DNA of 64,000 nt. It comes from Ferrimicrobium acidiphilum DSM 19497 (lineage in GTDB: Bacteria; Actinomycetota; Acidimicrobiia; Acidimicrobiales; Acidimicrobiaceae). Made by a program: the position numbers and the translations under genes. The notes beneath the pieces are model-generated. The model had not been told where the DNA came from and did not search any database. It worked only from the letters and a program-made list of their open reading frames with translations. Location of the stretch: positions 1-64,000 of the forward strand of contig NZ_JXUW01000003.1 of NCBI RefSeq assembly GCF_000949255.1. Direction: 5' to 3'. Shown piece after piece: positions 25,218 through 35,160 of the stretch (position 1 is its first letter; every line of letters starts with the position of its first letter).

Positions 25218-25661
25218 GTGACTCAATACCTTCCAATAGTCGTCATGCTTGTGCTTGGCGCTCTCTTTGCTTCGGGTTCCTTTGTGGCTTCCGGGCTCTT
25301 TGCTCCACGGCGTCCGCACCGGGCTAAGTCTGCGCCCTACGAGTGTGGCATTGTTCCACGATCCGAGGTGGCGGAACGGTTTCCGGTGAGGTTTTACCTC
25401 GTAGCCATGATATTCATCATCTTTGACATAGAGATTATTTTTCTCTACCCGTTTGCTGCGGCTGCAGGTGCACTTGGTACTTTCGGAGTGATTGAGATCG
25501 CGACGTTTGCTCTGGTTGTGTTCATTGCGTTCGCTTATCTTGTTGCCAACGGCGCTTTGAGCTGGGGTCCAAAGAGAGGTGCCTCTGTCGATACCCGAGT
25601 CGCTCATCGTGTCGATCTGGGAGAACTTACTGCGTCGATGGTTCGAGGAGGGCGAGGCTGA
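25218..25661 (+). CDS. nuoA: NADH-quinone oxidoreductase subunit A
   Basis: 147 residues with three membrane segments and the conserved loop [20 protein letters not shown] holding the Cys near the quinone channel. Membrane arm subunit of complex I. GTG start. Its TGA overlaps the nuoB ATG, the first of many tight junctions in the operon. Confidence 0.95.
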   Translation: MTQYLPIVVMLVLGALFASGSFVASGLFAPRRPHRAKSAPYECGIVPRSEVAERFPVRFYLVAMIFIIFDIEIIFLYPFAAAAGALGTFGVIEIATFALVVFIAFAYLVANGALSWGPKRGASVDTRVAHRVDLGELTASMVRGGRG

Positions 25662-26221
25662 TGCCGCTTGAAGATCTGAGTTATAACTTCCTAACCGGAA
25701 ATGTGGAGAAGTTAGTTCAGTGGGCTCGCAAGGCGAGTGTCTGGCCAGCAACTTTTGGGCTAGCGTGCTGCGCCATCGAGATGATGGCCAGCGGAGCGGC
25801 TGACTTCGATCTAGCTCGGTTCGGGATGGAGGTTTTTCGAGCCTCCCCTCGACAGTCGGATCTCATGATCGTGGCCGGACGCGTATCTCAAAAAATGGCT
25901 CCGGTGCTCCGCCAGGTCTACGATCAGATGATGGAGCCAAAGTGGGTTATCTCGATGGGTGTGTGCGCGTCTACCGGTGGCATGTTCAACAACTATGCGA
26001 TCGTGCAAGGCGTTGATCAGATCGTACCGGTTGACATCTATGCGCCTGGATGTCCTCCTGGACCAGAGACGTTGATGCACGCGATTCTCACCCTCCACCA
26101 CCAGATTCAGACCGGCGATATTGTACGACGACGTGCCGCTGGAGAGAAGGGAACAACGGTTCGCATGATCGGCGAGCCAGCGACCAGCAAGGTACTCGGA
26201 GGTGTCCAGGATCTTGTCTGA
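25661..26221 (+). CDS. nuoB: NADH-quinone oxidoreductase subunit B
   Basis: 186 residues with the N2 cluster ligands: tandem Cys in LACCAIEMM, Cys in [10 protein letters not shown] and Cys in [10 protein letters not shown]. It passes electrons from the N2 [4Fe-4S] cluster to quinone at the arm junction. Usual length. Confidence 0.96.
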   Translation: MPLEDLSYNFLTGNVEKLVQWARKASVWPATFGLACCAIEMMASGAADFDLARFGMEVFRASPRQSDLMIVAGRVSQKMAPVLRQVYDQMMEPKWVISMGVCASTGGMFNNYAIVQGVDQIVPVDIYAPGCPPGPETLMHAILTLHHQIQTGDIVRRRAAGEKGTTVRMIGEPATSKVLGGVQDLV

Positions 26222-26651
26222 TGTGATTATTTTGGAGAGGTCTGATTACCTCTCAACGGTCGAGGCACGTCACCAGGCGGGTTACATCTACTTGGCCGAT
26301 ATCACCTGTGTTGACTATCTCAATGACCAGACGCGAGCCATGACGAATGACCTAAAGCTGGAGCGATTCGAACTCGTCGTTAATCTGCGATCGTTCGCTC
26401 CACCGGCGATTCTCCGACTGCGGGTACAGATTCCTGAGCAGAACCCTGTGGCCCCATCGATCTTTGCTCTCTACCCTGGCGCCGAGGCTATGGAACGGGA
26501 GGTCTATGACCTCTTCGGGATTCGTTTCGAGAATCATCCTGACCTTACCCGCATTCTCTTGCCCGAAGATTGGGAGGGTCATCCACTCCGCAAGGACTAC
26601 GGAGTGGGCAGAGTGCCGGTGCAGTTCAAGGAGGTGAAGCGTAACCGATGA
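26214..26651 (+). CDS. nuoC: NADH-quinone oxidoreductase subunit C
   Basis: A short NuoC of about 145 residues with the 30-kDa signature [39 protein letters not shown] 26214 is chosen because GGAGGTG (26198-26204) lies nine bases upstream; GTG 26202 sits inside that site. Either start overlaps the end of nuoB. Peripheral-arm subunit without cofactors. Confidence 0.93.
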   Translation: MSDVIILERSDYLSTVEARHQAGYIYLADITCVDYLNDQTRAMTNDLKLERFELVVNLRSFAPPAILRLRVQIPEQNPVAPSIFALYPGAEAMEREVYDLFGIRFENHPDLTRILLPEDWEGHPLRKDYGVGRVPVQFKEVKRNR

Positions 26652-28000
26652 GTAACTCTATTTACACCGTCGTGCGTCCTGATGGAGATAATCGATTCGG
26701 ATTGGCGCAAGAGACCTCCGAGGGTCCCCAAGAGCTTGGTGAGCGATCAGCTACCACCGCTGCCGCGCTCGCAAAGGAGACTGGGGCTACATTGAGGATC
26801 CCCGAGGGTGAGGCAGAACTGGAGGGCGACTCAGACGATGGTCGCATGATCATCAATATGGGCCCTCAGCACCCGTCTACCCACGGAGTATTGCGTATCA
26901 TGCTCGAGATAGAGGGCGAGACCGTACTCCGCTCTAAGCCAGTCGTTGGCTATCTGCACACGGGCATGGAGAAGACCGCCGAAAACTTGACCTACCTTCA
27001 GGGTACTACGAACGTTACCCGCATGGACTACTTATCTCCATTGAACAACGAGTTGGTCTTTTGCCTTGCCGCCGAGAGCTTGCTCGGTATAGAGCTGCCA
27101 GAGCGTGCAACTTGGATCCGTATGCTCATGTCTGAACTCAATCGTATCGCCTCGCATGTGATGTGGCTAGCGACCAACGGGATGGACCTTGGTTCTACGT
27201 CGATGATGATTTTCGGGTTCCGCGATCGCGAGATGGTGCTGTCGTTCTTCGAGAAGACCTCCGGCCTCCGGATGAACAACAACTACATTCGAGTTGGAGG
27301 GGTAGCTGCCGATCTACCGGATGGTTGGGAAGATGACGTGACCGCCATCATCGACACCATTGAGGCTCGTACTAGTGACTACGACGAGCTCATCACTGGT
27401 CAGCCTATTTTTCGTGAGCGGGTTGTCGGGGTAGGGATTATGAGCCCCCAGGAGGCCGTTGCCCTGTCCGCTTCGGGTCCAATTCTTCGCGCGTCTGGTG
27501 TTCCTTGGGATTTACGCAAGGAGATGCCTTACCTATTCTACGATCAGCTTGATTTCGATGTCATCGTCGGAAGTGTTGGTGACACCTATGACCGTTACGC
27601 AGTGCGCTTGTTTGAGATTCGAGAGTCGATCTCTATCGTGCGTCAGATACTAGAACGCATGCCCAGCGGACCGTATCGTACGCTGGATCCAAAGGTTACA
27701 CCTCCTCCTCGCGCACGGATTGACGAGTCCATGGAGGCGCTTATTCATCACTTCAAGCTATTCACTGAGGGTATTCGTATCCCGCCAGGGGAGAGCTATG
27801 TGGCAATCGAATCGCCCCGCGGTGAACTGGGGTGCTACATGGTATCGGATGGTTCGGCTAGGCCGTTTCGGATGCACATACGCGGACCATCGTTTGTGAA
27901 CTTGCAGAGTCTTCCCGTGATGTTGCACGGTGGAATGTTGGCAGATGCTGTGGCCGTTATATCGTCGGTTGACCCAGTTATGGGAGAGGTGGATCGTTAG
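26648..28000 (+). CDS. nuoD: NADH-quinone oxidoreductase subunit D with N-terminal extension
   Basis: 450 residues. The conserved part starts at about residue 67 (MIINMGPQHPSTHGVLR), with the quinone-site His and the HTGMEK motif, and ends in GSVDPVMGEVDR. The ~66 residues before it, Glu/Ala-rich, are not usual for NuoD. The ATG overlaps the nuoC stop by four bases, so the extension is probably translated. NuoD lines the quinone pocket with NuoB. Confidence 0.95.
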   Translation: MSNSIYTVVRPDGDNRFGLAQETSEGPQELGERSATTAAALAKETGATLRIPEGEAELEGDSDDGRMIINMGPQHPSTHGVLRIMLEIEGETVLRSKPVVGYLHTGMEKTAENLTYLQGTTNVTRMDYLSPLNNELVFCLAAESLLGIELPERATWIRMLMSELNRIASHVMWLATNGMDLGSTSMMIFGFRDREMVLSFFEKTSGLRMNNNYIRVGGVAADLPDGWEDDVTAIIDTIEARTSDYDELITGQPIFRERVVGVGIMSPQEAVALSASGPILRASGVPWDLRKEMPYLFYDQLDFDVIVGSVGDTYDRYAVRLFEIRESISIVRQILERMPSGPYRTLDPKVTPPPRARIDESMEALIHHFKLFTEGIRIPPGESYVAIESPRGELGCYMVSDGSARPFRMHIRGPSFVNLQSLPVMLHGGMLADAVAVISSVDPVMGEVDR

Positions 28001-28588
28001 GTGGCGCGTTTCTCGGATGAAATGTTGAGTCGTGCAGAGGAGTTGGTTGCCCTATATCCGGATCCTCGCTCTGCCACGATCCCGCTCTGCCATCTAGCAC
28101 AGGAGCAGGACGGATATGTAACTAATGAGGCCATGGCACATATCGCCGAACTGGTCGGCTCGACCGCTGCAGAGGTCCAAGGTACTGCGTCTTTTTACGA
28201 CATGCTCAAGCTGGAGCCAGTTGGAAGATACGTGATCGGAGTATGCACCAACATCGCCTGTATGTTGCGAGGAGCTTACGAGTTGCTTGAGGATGCAGAG
28301 GAGATACTCGATCTCCCTGTCGGCGCCACAACTCAGGACCGCCTCTTCACCTTGGAGGAGGTGGAGTGTATTGCTCACTGCGACCAAGCGCCGGCTGCAC
28401 AGGTGAACTACCGATACTTCGGTCCGCTTGATCGACAGAGCTTTGAGTCGCTGGTCTCCAAGCTCCGTAATGGAGAGTTGAACGAGGAGGTGCCACCGCA
28501 TGGGACGCTTATTCGTATACGCCGACAGGCGCCTGCGGTGATCCCGATGGAGGAGATAGATCGCAACAGAGCGGGAGAAGCAGAGTGA
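28001..28588 (+). CDS. nuoE: NADH-quinone oxidoreductase subunit E
   Basis: 195 residues with the [2Fe-2S] N1a ligands in GVCTNIACMLRG and ECIAHCDQAP (Cys-x4-Cys ... Cys-x3-Cys). The C-terminal ~35 residues are charged and variable. GTG start immediately after the nuoD stop. Confidence 0.94.
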   Translation: MARFSDEMLSRAEELVALYPDPRSATIPLCHLAQEQDGYVTNEAMAHIAELVGSTAAEVQGTASFYDMLKLEPVGRYVIGVCTNIACMLRGAYELLEDAEEILDLPVGATTQDRLFTLEEVECIAHCDQAPAAQVNYRYFGPLDRQSFESLVSKLRNGELNEEVPPHGTLIRIRRQAPAVIPMEEIDRNRAGEAE

Positions 28589-29880
28589 CTGACCGAATTG
28601 TTGGAGCCCGCCTGCATTATGAGGACTCGCAAACCCTAGAACGTTTTCTAGCCACTGGAGGAGATCAGGGGCTTCGCAAGGCACTTCTAGAGCTCACCCC
28701 CCAAGAGGTGGCCGATCAGGTAACGACCGCCAATCTGTTGGGTCGTGGAGGTGCAGGTTTTGAGGCTGGACGCAAATGGTCCATGCTTCGGAAGGCTCCT
28801 CGACGATATCTGGTGATTAACGGTGATGAGAGTGAGCCTGCGACCTTTAAGGACCATCTCCTTGTAGAGAACGACCCTCATCAGTTGGTTGAGGGAGCGA
28901 CGATTGCTGCCTATGCCATAGGAGCGTCATTTGTCGTGATCTATCTGCGCGGCGAGTTTGCCCTTGGCCTTGAGAGAGTTCAGCAAGCCATAAATGAGGC
29001 CTACGCTAGGAACGCGCTCGGACGTTCTATTTTCGGGTCGTCGTTTTCGGTGGATATAGTGCTGCAGCCCGGCGCTGGCGCCTATATATGCGGTGAGGAG
29101 ACCTCTCTTATCGAATCCTTGGAGGGTAAGCGAGGTTTCCCAAGGATCAAACCCCCTTATTTTCCGGCGGTGATTGGGCTCTACGGAGAGCCAACCATCG
29201 TCAATAATGTCGAGACGGTATCGAATCTTCCTTGGATAGTGCAGCACGGAGGTGAGGCCTTCAAGGCGCTCGGCCAGGGGCGTTCCACCGGTACCCGCCT
29301 CTTTGCACTCTCTGGACAAGTGCGCAGACCTGGTCCATACGAGGTAGAGATGACCAAGATAACCTTCAGAGATTTGATCTTCGGCCAAGAGTATGGCCAG
29401 GGGCTCGAACCGGGTCGTGAACTGCTCGCCTTCATTCCGGGAGGCGTATCGGCCCCCTGGTTCTTCCCTGAACACCTTGATATTCCTCTGGGGCAAGACG
29501 AGGTCGCAAAGGCTGGCTCTATGTTGGGGTCAGGTTCGGTCATCGTTATGGATGACTCGTCGTGCCCCGTCCGTTCGGCTTGGCGGATAGCGCGTTTTTT
29601 TGCGAGAGAGTCGTGTGGGCAGTGTACTCCGTGTCGTGAGGGTGGAGCCTGGATAGACAAAATCCTCAGACGAATTGAGGAAGGTGAGGGTAGAGAGGCT
29701 GATCTAGATCTTCTCTTGGACCTGTGCGATAACATCTCCCCGGGGATTAAGTGGCCACCAGCTCAGACAACGATCTGTGTTTTGGGGCCGTCCATTCCTC
29801 CCTCAGTCAACGCAGCCATCCAACATTTTCGTGATGATTTCCTCATTCATATCAAGGAAGGACGGTGCCCTCATGCCTGA
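28585..29880 (+). CDS. nuoF: NADH-quinone oxidoreductase subunit F
   Basis: 431 residues. FMN/NADH site GRGGAGFEAGRKWSM and GAGAYICGEETSLIESLEG; N3 [4Fe-4S] ligands in ESCGQCTPCREG with a later Cys in TTICVLG. Entry point of electrons from NADH. GTG start overlaps nuoE by four bases. Confidence 0.96.
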   Translation: MTDRIVGARLHYEDSQTLERFLATGGDQGLRKALLELTPQEVADQVTTANLLGRGGAGFEAGRKWSMLRKAPRRYLVINGDESEPATFKDHLLVENDPHQLVEGATIAAYAIGASFVVIYLRGEFALGLERVQQAINEAYARNALGRSIFGSSFSVDIVLQPGAGAYICGEETSLIESLEGKRGFPRIKPPYFPAVIGLYGEPTIVNNVETVSNLPWIVQHGGEAFKALGQGRSTGTRLFALSGQVRRPGPYEVEMTKITFRDLIFGQEYGQGLEPGRELLAFIPGGVSAPWFFPEHLDIPLGQDEVAKAGSMLGSGSVIVMDDSSCPVRSAWRIARFFARESCGQCTPCREGGAWIDKILRRIEEGEGREADLDLLLDLCDNISPGIKWPPAQTTICVLGPSIPPSVNAAIQHFRDDFLIHIKEGRCPHA

Positions 29881-32389
29881 TGAGCTGGTAGCCGTAACAT
29901 TCGACGGTCAACCCCTGCAAGCTCGTAAAGGGGTCAAGTTGATCGATGCACTCGATGAAGCTGGAATCCACGTGCCTCGATTTTGTTATCACCCCCGTAT
30001 GTCTGCTGTGGGCATGTGTCGGATGTGTTTGGTGGAGGTCAAGGGACCGCGTGGGGTATCGCTACAGCCTTCATGCTATCTTGATGTGGCCGATGGGATG
30101 GAGGTCTTCACTGAGTCAGACGCGGTGAAGAAGGCCCAACATGGAGTTTTAGAGTTCCTGCTTGCCAACCATCCCCTTGATTGTCCCGTATGCGACAAGG
30201 GAGGTGAATGCCCTCTTCAGGATCAGGCCTTCGCTCATGGCTCTGGCGAGACCCGCTTCGTGGAGGAGAAGCGACATTATGCTAAGCCGATTCCGATATC
30301 TCGGCTCATAAAGCTCGATCGGGAGCGTTGCATCCAGTGCGATCGGTGCACGCGCTTCGCCGATGAAGTGGCAGGAGAGCCACTCATAGACTTCGCTGGT
30401 CGTGGTGGAACTTTGCGCATCTCGACATTTTCGAACGTCGATTTTGACTCGTACTTCTCTGGCAACGTCGCACAGATCTGCCCAGTCGGAGCGCTGACCA
30501 CCACGCCATATCGATTCAAGGCACGGCCATGGGATCTCATTCAGTCTGCATCGACCTGCACGCAGTGTGATATGGGTTGCCAAGTAAGTCTGCAGTCAAG
30601 CCAAAATGAATTGACACGGATGCTAGGCATCGATTCGGATGCGATAAACCATAGCTGGCTCTGTGACCGTGGAAGGTTCTCAACCAGCGAGGTCAATAAC
30701 GTGGAGCATCGGGTGACACGCCCGAGACTAAAGGATCAAGATGGCCCAGTAGAGGTTTCCTGGACAAAGGCCCTCCGAGCAGCAGCGTCGACTATGAAAA
30801 GGGCGATCGATGAGCGCGGTGCATCAGCTGTTGCGGTGCTTTCTAGCGCGTCCCTGACCCTTGAGGATACATACGCGTGGGCTAAGTTAGCTAGCGACGT
30901 CGTTAGAACCAACGCTGTTGATGGTGCTGCTGATGTGCGAATTGATGGGTCCCTGCTGCTAGGGAATCCAGCGTCGATCAATGAGGCGCTGGCCGCACGC
31001 AGGCTGGTTTTGTTCAATGTTGATCCAAAAAATGAGCTTCCGGTTTTGCACCTTCGCCTGCGCGCAGCTATCCGTGCCGGCCTTCGTGTAGTCGAAGTGA
31101 ACGCCGTTCCTACCGATCTGACGTCCATCGTCGATCGATGGGTTCCTATCGATCCAGCAAATCTTGCGACTACTATTGATTCGGTTGTTGCGGCGCTAGA
31201 TGGCGACTTAGATGATGTGGTAGTCATGGCGGGCTGCCGGGATCGCGCTCTTGGCACCTCTTTGAATACGACTTTGCTTGGGGAGCTATTGAGCCGTATT
31301 CCGCGAGCGAAGGTTCTGAGCGGGATAGCTCATGGTGCTAGTGCATTGGCGGTTGGATTCACTCCTAGTGCCCCAAGGGGAATTCGCTCCAGTGGTGGGG
31401 TTGAGCCGTCCATGAGTGCCGATTCGATCGTGGCTGCTGCCCTGCGTGGTGAGGTAGCGGTCCTTGTGGTACTCGATAGTGACCTTATGGGGCTTGGGCT
31501 CACCGAAGATGAGCTTCTGAGCTTGAATGAACGCACCACGGTGATTGCCTTGAGCTCGTTTGAATCTGCGACTACTAACCATGCGGCGATCGTGCTCCCT
31601 ATGAGTGCCTACGGAGAGCAGCAAGGATCTACTCTCAACATCGAGTGGCGCCATCTCCGTTTGGGACGCCAGGTTGAGCCCGTTGGCCAGGCGCGGTCAG
31701 CGTGGATGATCGCTGCCGAACTAGCTTCGATGCTGGGTGACGAGCTTGGTTTTCTGACCCTGGCTGATATTACACGAGAGCTTGCACAATCGGGCGGGTT
31801 GCTTTCGGGGCTTGGTTCGCACTACTTTAGCGATGGACTAGATGGACCGCTCTTCCCGCTCTCACGCAGAGAGGAGAGGCGGACGCAGCGAGTTCTCGAT
31901 CCGATGGCGACACCAGGTGTCGCTTCGATCGAGCGACAGGGGGCAAATTTTGCTGCGGGCAATGTGATTGAACCGAGTGAATCACCGGGTTTCGCGCTTG
32001 GCATTGGTGAGGCTCCGAAATCGCTTCCCTCCGTGAGATCGTCAGTGACGGCAGGAGTGATGGAGCTTGAGCCGCTCACCGAGGGTGAGTACTGGCTCAG
32101 CCTGGTGCCTCGATTGTACGATCCTTCACCGGGGTTACTGGCCAACCCATTTCTCAAGCAAGCTATTCGCGAACCGGTACTCGCTGTAGCGCCCGCGCTC
32201 GCAAAGGAACTTGGGCTCGCAGATGGTGACCACTGTCGTCTCGTGGGAGCAGGCTCTACTGAGATGGTAGTCAGGCATGCGAAGGATCAGTCGTTGTTCT
32301 TAGCGGTACAAGGAGTCACACCAGCGACGCAGCAGTTGTTGGGTGACCAATCCTGGGTCAAAGTGAGGGTGGAGAAGAGCAATGGGTAA
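29873..32389 (+). CDS. nuoG: NADH-quinone oxidoreductase subunit G
   Basis: 838 residues. Ferredoxin-like start with CYHPRMSAVGMCRMCLVEV ([2Fe-2S]), the His/Cys cluster region DCPVCDKGGECPLQDQ, RCIQCDRCTRF, and CTQCDMGCQ where the molybdopterin-oxidoreductase-like domain begins. That large domain lacks molybdopterin in complex I. ATG 29873 is chosen: it overlaps nuoF by eight bases with AAGGAAGGACGG upstream and starts at the ferredoxin domain. Confidence 0.94.
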   Translation: MPDELVAVTFDGQPLQARKGVKLIDALDEAGIHVPRFCYHPRMSAVGMCRMCLVEVKGPRGVSLQPSCYLDVADGMEVFTESDAVKKAQHGVLEFLLANHPLDCPVCDKGGECPLQDQAFAHGSGETRFVEEKRHYAKPIPISRLIKLDRERCIQCDRCTRFADEVAGEPLIDFAGRGGTLRISTFSNVDFDSYFSGNVAQICPVGALTTTPYRFKARPWDLIQSASTCTQCDMGCQVSLQSSQNELTRMLGIDSDAINHSWLCDRGRFSTSEVNNVEHRVTRPRLKDQDGPVEVSWTKALRAAASTMKRAIDERGASAVAVLSSASLTLEDTYAWAKLASDVVRTNAVDGAADVRIDGSLLLGNPASINEALAARRLVLFNVDPKNELPVLHLRLRAAIRAGLRVVEVNAVPTDLTSIVDRWVPIDPANLATTIDSVVAALDGDLDDVVVMAGCRDRALGTSLNTTLLGELLSRIPRAKVLSGIAHGASALAVGFTPSAPRGIRSSGGVEPSMSADSIVAAALRGEVAVLVVLDSDLMGLGLTEDELLSLNERTTVIALSSFESATTNHAAIVLPMSAYGEQQGSTLNIEWRHLRLGRQVEPVGQARSAWMIAAELASMLGDELGFLTLADITRELAQSGGLLSGLGSHYFSDGLDGPLFPLSRREERRTQRVLDPMATPGVASIERQGANFAAGNVIEPSESPGFALGIGEAPKSLPSVRSSVTAGVMELEPLTEGEYWLSLVPRLYDPSPGLLANPFLKQAIREPVLAVAPALAKELGLADGDHCRLVGAGSTEMVVRHAKDQSLFLAVQGVTPATQQLLGDQSWVKVRVEKSNG

Positions 32390-33599
32390 CGATCCGCTGT
32401 TGTCGGGACACATTACGTGGATTGTCGTGTTGATTGTGTTGATCAAGGTTATTGTCGCCTTCATCGCGCTTATGATCTCGGTGCTATTGGCGATTTGGAT
32501 TGAACGCAAGGTCATCTCTGACATGCAGAACCGGATTGGCCCTAATCGTGCCGGTCCATTCGGGCTCCTGCAAAGCCTGGCCGATGGCATCAAGCTATTC
32601 TTCAAGGAAGATCTGATTCCTGAGCGATCGGATAAGTTCATCTTTAAGCTGGCTCCGTATCTGTCGGTGATTCCTGCTTTTATCACCTTCACCTTGGTAC
32701 CCGTGGGTGGCATAGTGCACATCTTTGGGCACACCACTGAACTTCAAGTGGCCGATCCTCCCATAGGGATACTCCTGCTGCTGGCGATGTCGTCGATTTC
32801 GGTGTACGGTGTGATGCTTGCGGGTTGGTCCTCAGGGTCAAAGTACCCACTGATTGGTTCGGTGCGAGCCTCTGCTCAGATGATCTCCTACGAGGCGGCC
32901 ATGGGCCTATCCATAGCATCCGTTGTGTTGCTTACTGGATCTCTGTCTACGAGAGACATGGTGACCCAGCAACTCGGCACCTTCCTTGGCTTTATCCCGC
33001 ACTGGAATATCATTCGATTAGGAGTAATACCCTTCATTGTCTTCATAATCGCCATCACCGCCGAGGTGAATAGACCGCCATTTGATCTGGTCGAGGCTGA
33101 ACAGGAGCTGGTTGGGGGATTTCACACCGAGTACTCATCGATAAGGTTCGCCCTCTTCTATCTAGCCGAGTACATGAACACTATTACCATGTCCGCGATC
33201 ATGGTCACCATGTTCTTCGGCGGGCCGGATGGTCCTGATCCTCAGTTCCTCCATTGGCTTTGGCCGATCGCATGGTTCATAGTCAAGACTGCGATCTTCT
33301 TCTTCATCTATGTGTGGTTCCGGGCCGCGCTTCCACGTCTGCGTTATGACCAACTGATGGATCTTGGTTGGAAGGTGCTTATTCCTGTCATGCTGGTCTG
33401 GCTGTTAGTGGTAGCTGCAATGCGAGTCTCGCGTCCACTTGGGTTCGCTATGGTCGGTCTCGGTATCATCGGTGGCCTACTTCTCTACCGTGCGATTGCC
33501 GTTGGTCGTGACCGGAGCACAGCTCGGGAGTTGGCACGACCATCGCGAGCTGAAATTGAGCCACCTCAAGATAGAAGGGAGGACCATGGGGATTCTTAG
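32382..33599 (+). CDS. nuoH: NADH-quinone oxidoreductase subunit H
   Basis: 405 residues, eight or more membrane helices. Signature regions: [39 protein letters not shown], and the cytoplasmic loop [29 protein letters not shown], which links the quinone site to proton transfer. A ~35-residue charged tail is longer than in E. coli. Overlaps nuoI by 14 bases. Confidence 0.95.
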   Translation: MGNDPLLSGHITWIVVLIVLIKVIVAFIALMISVLLAIWIERKVISDMQNRIGPNRAGPFGLLQSLADGIKLFFKEDLIPERSDKFIFKLAPYLSVIPAFITFTLVPVGGIVHIFGHTTELQVADPPIGILLLLAMSSISVYGVMLAGWSSGSKYPLIGSVRASAQMISYEAAMGLSIASVVLLTGSLSTRDMVTQQLGTFLGFIPHWNIIRLGVIPFIVFIIAITAEVNRPPFDLVEAEQELVGGFHTEYSSIRFALFYLAEYMNTITMSAIMVTMFFGGPDGPDPQFLHWLWPIAWFIVKTAIFFFIYVWFRAALPRLRYDQLMDLGWKVLIPVMLVWLLVVAAMRVSRPLGFAMVGLGIIGGLLLYRAIAVGRDRSTARELARPSRAEIEPPQDRREDHGDS

Positions 33600-34269
33600 T
33601 GGTCTTGGGGGTTTCAAAGTAACCTTCAAGCAGATGGCGGAGCCACGAGTGACTCGCCAATACCCGGAAGAAAAGCGACCAAAGCCACCTCGCTTCCATG
33701 GTCGGCACGTGCTGAACCGGTATCCGGATGGGATGGAGAAGTGCATCGGCTGCGAGCTCTGCGCCGGAGTATGCCCGGCCAGGTGCATCTACGTTCGTGG
33801 GGCCGACAACGACCCAGAGGCACCGGTATCGCCAGGTGAGCGTTTTGGCTTCGTCTATGAGATCAACTACCTCCGCTGTATTCACTGCGATTTGTGTGTG
33901 GAGGCCTGTCCGACGGAGGCTATCACCGAGTCGAAGATGTTTGAGTTTTCGTTCACTAGCAGAGAAGACGCTATCTACACCAAGGCGGAGCTTGTGGTGG
34001 ACGAGGAAGGACATCCACGTCGTACCCCGTTCGAGGATTGGCGTGATGAGGACGAGGAGGATACCTCGGGATGGGTGCGAGCCACCGCTTCATCAGGGGA
34101 TCCTAACTTCGAAGGAGTCGCTGGTTGGTCTGGAGAGTTGGGCCATGGTGTCCGGCTTCCAGAGCGAGGCCAGTCGGATATTTCAGAGGATGAGATGACA
34201 GCGATGTTCCCGCTACGCGAGATTCTTGCGGATCGGATTGCTCGAAAGATTGGAGGGAAGGTCTGGTGA
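33586..34269 (+). CDS. nuoI: NADH-quinone oxidoreductase subunit I
   Basis: 227 residues with two [4Fe-4S] motifs: [15 protein letters not shown] and [15 protein letters not shown]. The C-terminal ~80 residues after the clusters are acidic and longer than in enterobacteria. GGGAGG just before ATG 33586 sets the start; the frame upstream is antiparallel to nothing but lies inside nuoH. Confidence 0.95.
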   Translation: MGILSGLGGFKVTFKQMAEPRVTRQYPEEKRPKPPRFHGRHVLNRYPDGMEKCIGCELCAGVCPARCIYVRGADNDPEAPVSPGERFGFVYEINYLRCIHCDLCVEACPTEAITESKMFEFSFTSREDAIYTKAELVVDEEGHPRRTPFEDWRDEDEEDTSGWVRATASSGDPNFEGVAGWSGELGHGVRLPERGQSDISEDEMTAMFPLREILADRIARKIGGKVW

Positions 34270-34856
34270 TCATCGCCTCAGTGATTTCGGTTCCTCAGTT
34301 GATTGTCTTTATCGTGTCGGTGGTCATCATCGCCGTTGGTGGGCTAGGACTCTTGACAGCTCGCTATCCGGTGCATGCGGCCCTGTTCCTGGTCATGACT
34401 CTTTTCGGAGTGGCGATTCTCTTCGTTGAAGAGGGTGCGGAGTTCCTTGCGGCAGTGCAAGTGGTCGTGTATGCAGGAGCTGTTGTGGTCCTGTTTTTGT
34501 TCGTCATCATGTTGTTGGGTGTGGATCGGGAGGAGCTAGCGAGTTTCGCTGGTGACACTGTGCGAGTGGTGTTGGCTGGTGTTGGCGTGGCGCTGATCTT
34601 GGCCGTGCTTTTCATTGTAGCTACTGGTGCTTGGGCCACTGGGGCGCACTCGAGCGCGGGCAAGTTGACTACTGGCTCAAATGTCGGTGTGCTGGCACGC
34701 TCGGTATTCACGACATACCTGCTCCCGTTTGAGCTCACCGCTGCCCTGTTGGTGATTGCGGTGGTGGGTGCTGTGATTCTATCGCGCCGTATGGTGGCTG
34801 AGACAAGTGTTATCGAACCAAGACAAGCCAGCGAAGGACGAGAGGTGCAGCAGTGA
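34266..34856 (+). CDS. nuoJ: NADH-quinone oxidoreductase subunit J
   Basis: 196 residues with five hydrophobic helices. The pi-bulge helix region holds [26 protein letters not shown]. Membrane arm subunit. GTG start overlapping nuoI. Confidence 0.94.
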   Translation: MIIASVISVPQLIVFIVSVVIIAVGGLGLLTARYPVHAALFLVMTLFGVAILFVEEGAEFLAAVQVVVYAGAVVVLFLFVIMLLGVDREELASFAGDTVRVVLAGVGVALILAVLFIVATGAWATGAHSSAGKLTTGSNVGVLARSVFTTYLLPFELTAALLVIAVVGAVILSRRMVAETSVIEPRQASEGREVQQ

Positions 34857-35158
34857 CGATCCCCGGTAGTTGGTATCTCGTTGTGGCGGCGTTGCTCTTT
34901 GGTCTCGGGGCTTTCGGGGTCCTTACACGACGCAACGTTATAGTCATGTTCATGTCAGTTGAGCTGATGCTGAATGCAGTCAATTTGACATTCGTGACTT
35001 ATGCGAGAATGCTCAATGATGTTGGTGGTCAGCTCGCGGTGTTCTTTGTTCTCGTGGTAGCGGCCGCTGAGGTCGTGGTTGGTCTTGGGATTATCGTTGC
35101 AATCTTCCGACACCGGGCAACGATCACAGTCGATGACATCTCGAGTTTGAAGGGCTAG
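34853..35158 (+). CDS. nuoK: NADH-quinone oxidoreductase subunit K
   Basis: 101 residues, three helices, with the two membrane Glu of NuoK in [13 protein letters not shown] and [14 protein letters not shown] that take part in proton movement. GTG start overlaps nuoJ by four bases. Confidence 0.95.
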   Translation: MTIPGSWYLVVAALLFGLGAFGVLTRRNVIVMFMSVELMLNAVNLTFVTYARMLNDVGGQLAVFFVLVVAAAEVVVGLGIIVAIFRHRATITVDDISSLKG

Positions 35159-35160
35159 AC

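Noticed and set aside
25038-25751. 237-codon minus-strand frame
   Set aside because: It is antisense to nuoA and the start of nuoB, which have clear family motifs; no ribosome site.
28094-28684. 196-codon minus-strand frame
   Set aside because: Antisense shadow of nuoE/nuoF.
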